From Crossaster papposus (Eukaryota; Echinodermata; Asteroidea; Velatida; Solasteridae), in contig JBAIAA010000396.1 in the NCBI GenBank assembly GCA_037893245.1, positions 496,001-560,000 on the forward strand: a DNA stretch of 64,000 nucleotides, in the 5' to 3' direction. The notes beneath the pieces were generated by a model that was not told the origin of the DNA, ran no database searches, and worked only from the letters and a program-made list of their open reading frames with translations. This document shows positions 12,991-25,855 of the stretch, piece after piece; the first letter of the stretch is position 1; each line of letters opens with the position of its first letter. The translations under genes were made by a program, and so were the position numbers.

Positions 12991-14640
12991 ATGGCTGGAA
13001 GTACTACTTCTAGTGCTAGGCGTCCCCGCGCTTTCGAACTTAGTTTCGATGGCAAGGAGACGCCTAGCGATGTCTTTAAGGTCCTCCGGGGGATTGGGAT
13101 TGTCCCGTCCTCCCACCTGGAGGCCTTACAACCCCTTTCCGGCGGCCGGTTTGACCTTACGTTCAAATCGGCCGTCTTGGCTCGTCGTTTCGAGCTTGAT
13201 CTGGACCAGCTTCCTGGGTGTCGAGTTACATCCTTCGACATGAAGCTGGTCACAGTGAATTATATAGAGATGGATCTTGACGACAATGTCGTCAGATCCA
13301 TTCTCTCTCAGTACGGCAGGGTCCATAAGGGTAGGTTTCTGACCTACCCCGAGGAGCCTGCCGTATTTACTGGCACCCGGCAATACTTAATGTCGGGTGT
13401 CAGATCCATTCCCTCGGTTCTCCGCATCGGGAATCGCAATGCCTGGGTCGGCCACTCTGGTCAGACCCGGACTTGCGCCCGATGCGGAAGCCCTGGCCAC
13501 TCTGCGGGCAAATGTATCACCGTAAGGTGTTACAGATGCTTGCAGTTGGGTCATCCCTCCGGGGAGTGCCCCAACAAAGTCATGTGCACTTTCTGCGGGG
13601 ACGAGGGGCACAGTTTTAAACTGTGCCCTAGGTCCTTCGCAGAGAGGGTGCGACCCGCCAAGCGGTGGGCAGATGTGGTGGTGCAGGGGAAATCTGCCCC
13701 TGCACATCATAAGGGGGAGGCTTCTCCGCCTCTTGAAGCGCCCACACTTGTGGGCGCCGAGGGGGCGGTGAGCCCTTCCTCCTCCTCTAGCTCCGGGCCC
13801 GATCCGTCGGGCTCGGAGACTGTAACGGTGTCCGATGCCAATATGGTATCGGACTTCGAACTGCCTCGAGCACCGTGTATTCGGTGCTCGAAGGATGCCG
13901 GTCCTCTACATTCGGCGGAGTCGTGGCTTTGTTTCCACTGCGACCGCTGGATTACGAGGACCGTTAAGTTCAGCTTTGTCGGTTGCGCCGGCTGCATGGG
14001 AGACGGCGCTGAGACCGTTGTCTCTTGTGACACCGTTGAGTGTCAGGCCGCCGCGATCGAGAAAGCTGTTCCTTTTGTCCCTGTATCAAAGAAGGGGAAG
14101 GCGAAGAAGAAGAAGAAGAGGTCGCGAGACACTTCTTCTGACTCGGATGCCCCCTCTTCCAAAATACAGGGAACTAACCTCTCAGACTCTCCGGAGTCTG
14201 AGATGGTATTAGACGAGCCAATTGGCTCGGTTAAAGCCCCTACCGGCCCCCCCCACATCGTTGGTGGCGCCGGGGTGGAGGTAACACCGGAGTCTTCTGG
14301 TGAGCCTCTCCGGGGTGCATCGTTTGACCCGGTCTGTCAGGCCCAGGACAAACTTGATGGTCTAGTTGTCCCTGGTGTAACTGGGAGGATGACCTGCAAC
14401 TTTGAGGGTTGCGGTGTCGATTTCCGGGGCTGGGGGCAAATGGTCGACCACCGGCGGATAGCCCACAGTTCTAAGACGCGGGTTCGGTGCCCGGTGTGTA
14501 AAGTTAAGGCCGTGACGCCAGATATTTGGTTGGCCCATCTTGCCCAGGATCATACTCAGTATGTCCTGGACATAGATGTGGCCGTCCTTCAATCGTTGCT
14601 TAAAGTCAGCGGATGTAAATGGGTCTTTTCGACCCTTTAG
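12991..14640 (+). CDS. Family A ORF1 protein (RRM-like, CCHC knuckles, C2H2 fingers)
   Basis: A 549-residue gag-like RNA-binding protein of a non-LTR element. An RRM-like region spans about 86-158. Three CCHC zinc knuckles follow: C162/C165/H170/C175, C180/C183/H188/C193 and C199/C202/H207/C212. A Ser-rich linker leads to a second Cys-rich module (C296, C299, C314, C317, C332, C335, C346, C351) that I cannot assign, then a lysine-rich NLS-like stretch (367-378). Two C-terminal C2H2 fingers (C469/C474/H487/H492 and C500/C503/H516/H521) end the protein. The frame is open upstream to 12958, but the ATG at 12991, shared with unit 7, is preferred. Likely role: binding element RNA, and perhaps target DNA, during reverse transcription supplied by another element. 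Confidence 0.88.
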   Translation: MAGSTTSSARRPRAFELSFDGKETPSDVFKVLRGIGIVPSSHLEALQPLSGGRFDLTFKSAVLARRFELDLDQLPGCRVTSFDMKLVTVNYIEMDLDDNVVRSILSQYGRVHKGRFLTYPEEPAVFTGTRQYLMSGVRSIPSVLRIGNRNAWVGHSGQTRTCARCGSPGHSAGKCITVRCYRCLQLGHPSGECPNKVMCTFCGDEGHSFKLCPRSFAERVRPAKRWADVVVQGKSAPAHHKGEASPPLEAPTLVGAEGAVSPSSSSSSGPDPSGSETVTVSDANMVSDFELPRAPCIRCSKDAGPLHSAESWLCFHCDRWITRTVKFSFVGCAGCMGDGAETVVSCDTVECQAAAIEKAVPFVPVSKKGKAKKKKKRSRDTSSDSDAPSSKIQGTNLSDSPESEMVLDEPIGSVKAPTGPPHIVGGAGVEVTPESSGEPLRGASFDPVCQAQDKLDGLVVPGVTGRMTCNFEGCGVDFRGWGQMVDHRRIAHSSKTRVRCPVCKVKAVTPDIWLAHLAQDHTQYVLDIDVAVLQSLLKVSGCKWVFSTL

Positions 14641-14710
14641 GTCTTTTTATAGGAGTATTGTACTCTTTTTGTAGTGGATAGTATGTATTTTGTTTGTATA
14701 CGTTCTATGG

Positions 14711-14770
14711 CAGAGAGTTAGGGTCGTACCCTACCATGGTAATGCGTGGGTAGCGTGGCTACACTCTCTG
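14711..14770 (+). promoter_or_regulatory. Structured 3' UTR block of family A
   Basis: A 7-bp outer stem CAGAGAG/CTCTCTG (14711-14717 with 14764-14770) encloses an AGGGT/ACCCT hairpin and a GTAGC-GTG-GCTAC hairpin. The inner part recurs in unit 7 and in both short elements. It is a candidate recognition site for the reverse transcriptase. Confidence 0.65.
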
Positions 14771-14818
14771 TCTGTACCGTCCTGTTTTAGTGTTTTGTGA
14801 GTTTTATATTCTGGTTAC

Positions 14819-14907
14819 GGGCAGGGGGGCTCGAGACCCCACAACACTGTAGTTCGGCGATTTGGTAAGTCGATCTGCCCGGGGCTTTCAGCCCCAAATC
14901 AAAAAAC
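14819..14907 (+). promoter_or_regulatory. 3'-terminal stem and hairpin of family A, unit 2
   Basis: GGGCAG (14819-14824) pairs with CTGCCC (14875-14880). It is followed directly by the hairpin GGGGCTTTCAGCCCC (14881-14895) and a 12-nt A-rich tail to the junction. The primary sequence differs from unit 7 but the arrangement is the same. Confidence 0.65.
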
Positions 14908-15064
14908 AGTATCTGTTCTTTTCAGCTTAATATCTGAAACGCTGTTCATCGAACAGCCAGTATATTAATCTGATTTTTGGATTTGGGCCGTGGAATAGAG
15001 GCTTGCCTCGTCCCGGCCATGGGTTGGCCCGGTATAGCAGTACATCCGGGATTCGGCCCACTCC
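14908..15064 (+). pseudogene. U2: U2 snRNA 3' fragment (nt 35-191), unit 2
   Basis: Promoterless remainder of U2, with no difference seen from the intact copy. Confidence 0.95.
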
Positions 15065-15795
15065 CCTCGGGGAACATCAATTAATACAAAAACAGGTCTC
15101 GTCTATTATGTGTATTCCTATGTCGCCTCACTTTTACAAGTTCTTTCTTCGCTTTACTTCGTGGCTTTCTTATATTTGAACATTTCAATTTGTCTCAATT
15201 AAATAATTGTATGAAGACCGATCTCTTTGTTTTAGGTTGATTTCTGAAGAAAGGGAAAAACAACAACAACAAAAACAAACAAACAAACAAACAAACAAAC
15301 AGATCCTCTGCGACTGGTTGTATTTTTTTTTGGCGAAGATGTATTAGATTTCTTTATCTTTTCCATATTTTTAGAAATTCATATGATTTCATATAAATGT
15401 AGACTTTAAATGTTCTTTTTGTTTTTGGTCTTGTTTGTTTGAATTCCATTTTTGTTCTAAATACTGTATAGGTAATAATGCAGGGCCCTTTTTTATAGCT
15501 TTTTTTTTGTAAGTGATAAAACCTCAAATACAATAAATAACAGTGCTTTTAACAGTTCAGTTTTTATGTTTGTATTTTAATGTTGCGATTATTCGTTTGC
15601 TTGCTTTCCTCTCTCTCTCTCTCTCGTTGACTGTTTATTTCTCCTCTCGTGTCGTTATTTCGGGAGGGAAACCTCTGCCACGATTTGTTGCTAGAGGGCG
15701 CCCTGACTTTCGTTTGCCTGGCGTGCTCCTATCGCGTCCGCGCATAGCAGTGATATATAATACACTGCCTCGCCCATTCAATCGATCTAGTCTAG

Positions 15796-16143
<348 letters not shown>

Positions 16144-16630
16144 ATAGATGCATGATACATGCCATTTTCAAACCAAACGGCTCTTTTCAGAGCCACCACG
16201 ATTTCACAAAAAGAGATTGATTCCAGGTTTTAATTTGTGTGTACTCTGTTATTATTTGGGCATTGTCTCGCGGGATTCAGTGTGGATTTTCCTCCCTGTG
16301 TCTATTAGTATTAAGGTTTTTTTCTTTTCGTTTATTGCCCGTAATTATTCCCGGGATGTCTTTATCGAAGACACGGCCCATTTGTTTATTTTGGTAGCTG
16401 GGGAAAATTAATTTGCTTGCAAAGTATCATGTACTCGTAGGTAATATTGACCGTATTGTTTCGGAGGGTAAATCAGTTGTGATCAGTGAAGCGTCCCGGC
16501 ATGGTGTCCGAATTATCCAATCGGAAGACTGCCCATTGTTATACTTCAGCCCCAGGATGCTATTCTCTAGTCTTAAGAGACGGCCTGTTCGTTGATTTGG
16601 CATTCACTTCTTATCTACTCTCCATTCTGA

Positions 16631-17059
<429 letters not shown>

Positions 17060-17793
17060 GTCACAGCTGCGTGCGCAAAACTAACCGAACGGCCCTTTTC
17101 AGGGCCAATATTTTTTTCAAAGAGAGATTCATTCCAATCGCGTTTTCTGTAGAGTTTTGGAAAGTTAAGTTTGGTTACTATAGGTAAATACGAATTTTAA
17201 CTGGCCAGAGCTCCGGAGAACGGATTAATAAAATTAATCGGATTAGTCTCTTTCCATTTTGTTTGTTTGTCTGTCTGTCTCTTATTTTTTGTTGTCCCCC
17301 CACCCCCCAAAATAAAAATAAAAAATTATTTTACTTTTAATACGGTAAAAAAGGAGAAGAGTAATTGCCTGGCCATGTACACAATTGTTTATGCAGTCAT
17401 TTTGTGTCATATTTTCGAAAACGGGAACTCTTCGTTACATTGGATGATACGCAAGTTTACCCGGCGTTTGGGGAAAAATAAATAATGAGTGAAACCACAC
17501 CGGATTGTTGGCCTCTACCGAATATAATAAAAAAGTGGATATTCTAAATTATTGTTTGTAATTGTTTGTTTCTTGGAGTTTTCATTCGGATTCGGAAGGA
17601 TAGCTTTTGCCCTCTGTGCGTGTGGCAAGCGCCAATGCATGTCACTTTGCACGCGTACATAATTCTTCACGCTTGGGTGATTGTGTGGACAATGCGTGTA
17701 TGCCCAGAATCCTAGCGGGTACCATAAAAGTCGTCCCGGCATGCTTGACCTTCCATTCGATCGCACGATCACATACACTCATCTTCTCCAATC

Positions 17794-18162
17794 ATGGCTC
17801 CTAAAGTTAGCGGAAAAGGCCAGAAGAAGGCCGGCAACACCAAGGCTCCGGTCAGCACGAACAAGAAGAGGCGTCGGCGTCGCAAGGAGAGCTACGGCAT
17901 CTACATCTACAAAGTCATGAAACAGGTGCACCCCGACACAGGAATCTCCAGCAAGGCAATGAGCATCATGAACAGCTTTGTCAACGACGTGTTTGAGCGC
18001 ATCGCCGGCGAATCTTCCCGCCTTGCCCACTACAACAAGAAGTCGACCATCTCAAGTCGTGAAGTGCAGACTGCAGTACGCCTAATCCTCCCGGGAGAGC
18101 TTGCCAAGCATGCAGTCAGCGAAGGAACCAAGGCCGTCACCAAGTATACGACTTCAAAATAG
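17794..18162 (+). CDS. H2B: Histone H2B, unit 3
   Basis: Protein identical to the copy at 2269. The stem-loop is at 18207-18222. Confidence 0.99.
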   Translation: MAPKVSGKGQKKAGNTKAPVSTNKKRRRRRKESYGIYIYKVMKQVHPDTGISSKAMSIMNSFVNDVFERIAGESSRLAHYNKKSTISSREVQTAVRLILPGELAKHAVSEGTKAVTKYTTSK

Positions 18163-19238
18163 GTTGACCGAGGGAGGAACAAATAACACGAAAAACATAA
18201 CCAAACGGCTCTTTTCAGAGCCAACACAATTTAAAAAAAAGAGATGTGACTGTCTGATCTGTGTTACTAATTTAGTCAATATTCGTAGGTGGTAAAATCG
18301 TTCGGGTAGTGTTCCCGTCTTTACATTCTCCCTGACCTTAAAAGGAGAAATGAAGATCAACATTAACCTTCTGTTCTCGTCGCCTTTGAAAACAAATATG
18401 TGACTTGAAAAGGCATGACGGGGAAAAGTATTTCTGTAGTATTTGGAGTTCTATTGTTTTACACCGTAGTAAAGACCGATTCGTTAGTTTTGCAATGATA
18501 CCAACAGTATTTATTTACATCATTTAATTAACATGATATATACAACATTGCAGGGCTGACAGTGCGCCGCCCAACCTAAGCGATCGAATTTTTAAAACCA
18601 ACGAATAGCTTTGACCAAAACAATTATACGCGTGTCCGCCAACAACGAAATTGACAAATGGGGGTCATTGTTAATTTAGCCTCAGTAAGTCACGTAGGAA
18701 TTTGCAATGGCGAAATAGCCTTTTGTTATTCAGCACCTGTGCACGCAGTGGTTTTTGTTCATTCAGTCTCCATTACGAGAAGTAGTGGTTTCTTGTTTGA
18801 TGTATGTTTAATATATGTGTTTGTCGTATCTCTGTGCAGACAAATCCGTGACAGTTTTCAATGTGGTTTATGAGGGACGATCTGCGGCCAGCGTGGAGGC
18901 AGGTCAATCGGTAGGCAACAGGGACACACCGTCGGGATAACAGAAATCGTCTGAGAAAGCAGGTAAGGTTTTTGGGTGCTTTGGGTTTTTGCTGTTATGA
19001 TTTCATCGCTTAGATTGAAGACAGACAGACAGACAGACCTCGTTCAAAAAATGTATCCCTGTCTTCACGAATCCAAAAATGGATGCGGTGCACTCAACCG
19101 TACAGTAAGTGTGTCGCGCGTGATTGGCTACTTGGCGTGCTTCGGCCAATCCACCGGAACGCTATAACTAGTGCTGTCACCCCCCTCGTACGGCACTTTC
19201 ACTGCAGATCGCAATCTACTGTCACCAATTACTTCAAG

Positions 19239-19616
19239 ATGACTGGACGAGGAAAGAGCGGAAAAGCAAGAAGCAAGGCCAGGAGCAGGTCCTCAAGGGC
19301 GGGACTGCAGTTCCCCGTGGGTCGCGTTCATCGATTTTTGCGAAGGGGCAACTACGCTGAGCGGGTTGGAGCCGGTGCACCGGTCTACCTGGCAGCCGTG
19401 ATGGAATACCTGACCGCGGAGATCCTGGAGCTGGCCGGTAACGCAGCACGAGACAATAAGAAGACGAGAATTAACCCTCGACATCTGCAGCTTGCTATAC
19501 GCAACGACGAAGAGCTTAACAAGTTGATGAGTGGGGTTACCATCGCGCAAGGCGGTGTGCTTCCCAACATCCAGCAAGTACTTCTGCCCAAAAAGGCCGC
19601 CAAAGTATCAAAGTAA
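19239..19616 (+). CDS. H2A: Histone H2A, unit 3
   Basis: Protein identical to the copy at 3714. The stem-loop is at 19662-19677. Confidence 0.98.
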   Translation: MTGRGKSGKARSKARSRSSRAGLQFPVGRVHRFLRRGNYAERVGAGAPVYLAAVMEYLTAEILELAGNAARDNKKTRINPRHLQLAIRNDEELNKLMSGVTIAQGGVLPNIQQVLLPKKAAKVSK

Positions 19617-21112
19617 TAGGCCTACAAACAAATTACTTTGCCTCCACAAACAAAACCAAAAGGCTCTTTTCAGGGCCACCACATAGTTACAAGAGAGAAA
19701 CGCCGCTGTCTGTCTGTTCTTCATTTTTAAATAAAGTTTTAAAAGAGACAAATTTAGATAATACATGTGTAGATTTTAACTTTCACAGCCAAAGGCCCGC
19801 TGAGTTTGTTCAATGGCTTCGTTTATTTTTTAAAGAATCGCCTTCCCTTTTCCTGCTTATAAAAATATTAAGAAAGTGTTTTTTGTCATCCGGGCGCGCG
19901 TGCGTTTTAACTTGTATCCCGGCGACCTTCATATAAAAACTAGTTCATTAAATATGCAACGCGCGCACTGTGACTTCAACAAAGCAAAAATAAATACGCG
20001 CTGTGTCTGTACTCTATATATACATGTACTACGCGTACTGTACAGTACATGCATGTTCAGTTTGTAAAAGTACGTGAATGATATTATACCCGCGACCCAG
20101 CACATCAAAATCAAGAATAAGTCGGAAAAAGACTTTCGGAGATATAAATATAATAAGATTGCAAATTCAATAAGCTTTTTAATGACATCCATCACAAGCC
20201 TTTAGCTCGGAAATTATTGGTTACGAGTTACAGACTGGGGATGGCTATCAATAGAAAGCCTATGGAATTTCAAATGTTACTATGTACATATCGTGAATTG
20301 TCATTTCCCGCTTATTATTGATTTTGATATCCTGGGTCACATTTTCATAGATTTAACAAAAACATTGGAAATGTGGTGAGTTGACACTTCGCGTGTGGTC
20401 TATTAGCTTTGTTTTCGTGTTCTGTCTTACCTGGGCCCAATTTCATAACAAATGTAAGCACAACAATTTGCTTAGCATGAAACCTTTTCCTTGGCCAAAC
20501 TGAAGATTTCCGAACACGTTTTATTGACGGTCGTGAATTCTCGTTAACGTTCGCGACTACAATTTCGACGTCTGGGTGTACACAATTAAATGGTCAGGCC
20601 ATAGAACCAGACTATTTTCACCGCCCACAAAGTGGGACATTTAGGTTCTGCTTAAAAACAAATAAACCGGCCTGAACGGTAAACGATCGAGGCGCGGTTG
20701 TGCCGAAGGGCGCCATCTATCGGCACGCTCGTACCGGCAGGTCTGTGTGTATTTACAGCGGCGAGGCGCAGTGCAGCATGGCGATAATTTTGATACCAGT
20801 CGCATTTTTCCAGATTTTCAAGTGACTTTTGGTTAAAAAAAATGAATTTGTAAAAGAATATTGTCGATGTGTATGAAAATGTGTTATGAAAACCCCCCAA
20901 GCTCATGAATATTGATGTAAATTAACGTGCCAAAAGTTGGTAATTTCTATAAACGGGTTTGCGTCGGGCTCTGTGAGAAGTCCTTTTCTTGACCCGAAAT
21001 ACACAAATTAGAAAAGTTAAAATAAGAATATTATTCGGATGAGAACAATGGGCGGGGGAATCAATTTGCATGCATAATTCCAGAGCGCCCTATTGGTTCA
21101 ATGTCAATCGTT

Positions 21113-21303
21113 ATCGCTTCTCGGCCTTTTGGCTAAGATCATGTGTAGTATCTGTTCTTTTCAGCTTAATATCTGAAACGCTGTTCATCGAACAGCCAGT
21201 ATATTAATCTGATTTTTGGATTTGGGCCGTGGAATAGAGGCTTGCCTCGTCCCGGCCATGGGTTGGCCCGGTATAGCAGTACATCCGGGATTCGGCCCAC
21301 TCC
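21113..21303 (+). ncRNA. U2: U2 spliceosomal snRNA, intact copy
   Basis: U2 base-pairs with the intron branch site in the spliceosome. The 5' end ATCGCTTCTCGGCCTTTTGG with stem-loop I is as in other animals. GTAGTA, the branch-site recognition element, is at 21145-21150 (nt 33-38). Stem IIa (TTTCAG/CTGAAA), stem IIb (GCTGTTC/GAACAGC), the Sm site GATTTTTGGA (21211-21220), and stem IV with loop TATAGCAGTACAT (21267-21289) follow in order. About 191 nt, close to the human length; the exact 3' end is uncertain by a few nt, and a CCCCTCGGGG inverted repeat follows. It is the only complete U2 among the eight loci seen here. Confidence 0.97.
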
Positions 21304-22034
21304 CCTCGGGGAACATCAATTAATACAAAAACAGGTCTCGTCTATTATGTGTATTCCTATGTCGCCTCACTTTTACAAGTTCTTTCTTCGCTTTACTTCG
21401 TGGCTTTCTTATATTTGAACATTTCAATTTGTCTCAATTAAATAATTTTATGAAGACCGATCTCTTTCTTTTAGGTTGATTTCTGAAGAAAGGGAAAAAC
21501 AACAACAACAAAAACAAACAAACAAACAAACAAACAAACAGATCCTCTGCGACTGGTTGTATTTTTTTTTGGCGAAGATGTATTAGATTTCTTTATCTTT
21601 TCCATATTTTTAGAAATTCATATGATTTCATATAAATGTAGACTTTAAATGTTCTTTTTGTTTTTGGTCTTGTTTGTTTGAATTCCATTTTTGTTCTAAA
21701 TACTGTATAGGTAATAATGCAGGGCCCTTTTTTATAGCTTTTTTTTTGTAAGTGATAAAACCTCAAATACAATAAATAACAGTGCTTTTAACAGTTCAGT
21801 TTTTATGTTTGTATTTTAATGTTGCGATTATTCGTTTGCTTGCTTTCCTCTCTCTCTCTCTCTCGTTGACTGTTTATTTCTCCTCTCGTGTCGTTATTTC
21901 GGGAGGGAAACCTCTGCCACGATTTGTTGCTAGAGGGCGCCCTGACTTTCGTTTGCCTGGCGTGCTCCTATCGCGTCCGCGCATAGCAGTGATATATAAT
22001 ACACTGCCTCGCCCATTCAATCGATCTAGTCTAG

Positions 22035-22382
<348 letters not shown>

Positions 22383-22869
22383 ATAGATGCATGATACATG
22401 CCATTTTCAAACCAAACGGCTCTTTTCAGAGCCACCACGATTTCACAAAAAGAGATTGATTCCAGGTTTTAATTTGTGTGTACTCTGTTATTATTTGGGC
22501 ATTGTCTCGCGGGATTCAGTGTGGATTTTCCTCCCTGTGTCTATTAGTATTAAGGTTTTTTTCTTTTCGTTTATTGCCCGTAATTATTCCCGGGATGTCT
22601 TTATCGAAGACACGGCCCATTTGTTTATTTTGGTAGCTGGGGAAAATTAATTTGCTTGCAAAGTATCATGTACTCGTAGGTAATATTGACCGTATTGTTT
22701 CGGAGGGTAAATCAGTTGTGATCAGTGAAGCGTCCCGGCATGGTGTCCGAATTATCCAATCGGAAGACTGCCCATTGTTATACTTCAGCCCCAGGATGCT
22801 ATTCTCTAGTCTTAAGAGACGGCCTGTTCGTTGATTTGGCATTCACTTCTTATCTACTCTCCATTCTGA

Positions 22870-23298
<429 letters not shown>

Positions 23299-24032
23299 GT
23301 CACAGCTGCGTGCGCAAAACTAACCGAACGGCCCTTTTCAGGGCCAATATTTTTTTCAAAGAGAGATTCATTCCAATCGCGTTTTCTGTAGAGTTTTGGA
23401 AAGTTAAGTTTGGTTACTATAGGTAAATACGAATTTTAACTGGCCAGAGCTCCGGAGAACGGATTAATAAAATTAATCGGATTAGTCTCTTTCCATTTTG
23501 TTTGTTTGTCTGTCTGTCTCTTATTTTTTGTTGTCCCCCCACCCCCCAAAATAAAAATAAAAAATTATTTTACTTTTAATACGGTAAAAAAGGAGAAGAG
23601 TAATTGCCTGGCCATGTACACAATTGTTTATGCAGTCATTTTGTGTCATATTTTCGAAAACGGGAACTCTTCGTTACATTGGATGATACGCAAGTTTACC
23701 CGGCGTTTGGGGAAAAATAAATAATGAGTGAAACCACACCGGATTGTTGGCCTCTACCGAATATAATAAAAAAGTGGATATTCTAAATTATTGTTTGTAA
23801 TTGTTTGTTTCTTGGAGTTTTCATTCGGATTCGGAAGGATAGCTTTTGCCCTCTGTGCGTGTGGCAAGCGCCAATGCATGTCACTTTGCACGCGTACATA
23901 ATTCTTCACGCTTGGGTGATTGTGTGGACAATGCGTGTATGCCCAGAATCCTAGCGGGTACCATAAAAGTCGTCCCGGCATGCTTGACCTTCCATTCGAT
24001 CGCACGATCACATACACTCATCTTCTCCAATC

Positions 24033-24401
24033 ATGGCTCCTAAAGTTAGCGGAAAAGGCCAGAAGAAGGCCGGCAACACCAAGGCTCCGGTCAGCACGAA
24101 CAAGAAGAGGCGTCGGCGTCGCAAGGAGAGCTACGGCATCTACATCTACAAAGTCATGAAACAGGTGCACCCCGACACAGGAATCTCCAGCAAGGCAATG
24201 AGCATCATGAACAGCTTTGTCAACGACGTGTTTGAGCGCATCGCCGGCGAATCTTCCCGCCTTGCCCACTACAACAAGAAGTCGACCATCTCAAGTCGTG
24301 AAGTGCAGACTGCAGTACGCCTAATCCTCCCGGGAGAGCTTGCCAAGCATGCAGTCAGCGAAGGAACCAAGGCCGTCACCAAGTATACGACTTCAAAATA
24401 G
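24033..24401 (+). CDS. H2B: Histone H2B, unit 4
   Basis: Protein identical to the copy at 2269. The stem-loop is at 24446-24461. Confidence 0.99.
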   Translation: MAPKVSGKGQKKAGNTKAPVSTNKKRRRRRKESYGIYIYKVMKQVHPDTGISSKAMSIMNSFVNDVFERIAGESSRLAHYNKKSTISSREVQTAVRLILPGELAKHAVSEGTKAVTKYTTSK

Positions 24402-25477
24402 GTTGACCGAGGGAGGAACAAATAACACGAAAAACATAACCAAACGGCTCTTTTCAGAGCCAACACAATTTAAAAAAAAGAGATGTGACTGTCTGATCTG
24501 TGTTACTAATTTAGTCAATATTCGTAGGTGGTAAAATCGTTCGGGTAGTGTTCCCGTCTTTACATTCTCCCTGACCTTAAAAGGAGAAATGAAGATCAAC
24601 ATTAACCTTCTGTTCTCGTCGCCTTTGAAAACAAATATGTGACTTGAAAAGGCATGACGGGGAAAAGTATTTCTGTAGTATTTGGAGTTCTATTGTTTTA
24701 CACCGTAGTAAAGACCGATTCGTTAGTTTTGCAATGATACCAACAGTATTTATTTACATCATTTAATTAACATGATATATACAACATTGCAGGGCTGACA
24801 GTGCGCCGCCCAACCTAAGCGATCGAATTTTTAAAACCAACGAATAGCTTTGACCAAAACAATTATACGCGTGTCCGCCAACAACGAAATTGACAAATGG
24901 GGGTCATTGTTAATTTAGCCTCAGTAAGTCACGTAGGAATTTGCAATGGCGAAACAGCCTTTTGTTATTCAGCACCTGTGCACGCAGTGGTTTTTGTTCA
25001 TTCAGTCTCCATTACGAGAAGTAGTGGTTTCTTGTTTGATGTATGTTTAATATATGTGTTTGTCGTATCTCTGTGCAGACAAATCCGTGACAGTTTTCAA
25101 TGTGGTTTATGAGGGACGATCTGCGGCCAGCGTGGAGGCAGGTCAATCGGTAGGCAACAGGGACACACCGTCGGGATAACAGAAATCGTCTGAGAAAGCA
25201 GGTAAGGTTTTTGGGTGCTTTGGGTTTTTGCTGTTATGATTTCATCGCTTAGATTGAAGACAGACAGACAGACAGACCTCGTTCAAAAAATGTATCCCTG
25301 TCTTCACGAATCCAAAAATGGATGCGGTGCACTCAACCGTACAGTAAGTGTGTCGCGCGTGATTGGCTACTTGGCGTGCTTCGGCCAATCCACCGGAACG
25401 CTATAACTAGTGCTGTCACCCCCCTCGTACGGCACTTTCACTGCAGATCGCAATCTACTGTCACCAATTACTTCAAG

Positions 25478-25855
25478 ATGACTGGACGAGGAAAGAGCGG
25501 AAAAGCAAGAAGCAAGGCCAGGAGCAGGTCCTCAAGGGCGGGACTGCAGTTCCCCGTGGGTCGCGTTCATCGATTTTTGCGAAGGGGCAACTACGCTGAG
25601 CGGGTTGGAGCCGGTGCACCGGTCTACCTGGCAGCCGTGATGGAATACCTGACCGCGGAGATCCTGGAGCTGGCCGGTAACGCAGCACGAGACAATAAGA
25701 AGACGAGAATTAACCCTCGACATCTGCAGCTTGCTATACGCAACGACGAAGAGCTTAACAAGTTGATGAGTGGGGTTACCATCGCGCAAGGCGGTGTGCT
25801 TCCCAACATCCAGCAAGTACTTCTGCCCAAAAAGGCCGCCAAAGTATCAAAGTAA
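25478..25855 (+). CDS. H2A: Histone H2A, unit 4
   Basis: Protein identical to the copy at 3714. The stem-loop is at 25901-25916. Confidence 0.98.
   Translation: MTGRGKSGKARSKARSRSSRAGLQFPVGRVHRFLRRGNYAERVGAGAPVYLAAVMEYLTAEILELAGNAARDNKKTRINPRHLQLAIRNDEELNKLMSGVTIAQGGVLPNIQQVLLPKKAAKVSK

Larger units (their letters stand above)
12385..14907 (+). mobile_element. Family A ORF1-only non-LTR element, unit 2
   Basis: A 2523-bp insertion between U2 nt 33 and nt 35, without target duplication. It has a 606-nt structured 5' leader, one long ORF (12991-14640), a 267-nt 3' UTR with paired elements, and an A-rich end AAATCAAAAAAC. No endonuclease or reverse transcriptase coding sequence is present, so it cannot move alone. 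The 3' end without long poly(A), the fixed target and the CCHC ORF1 fit a target-specific non-LTR retrotransposon. Membership of the Tx1 clade is inferred from the target and the ORF1 type, not from an RT sequence. Confidence 0.88.

Noticed and set aside
12385-14907. Endogenous retrovirus or LTR element for the CCHC-bearing insertions
   Set aside because: No LTRs, protease, integrase or target-site duplication were found; the fixed target, 3' A-rich end and RRM-CCHC layout fit a non-LTR ORF1.
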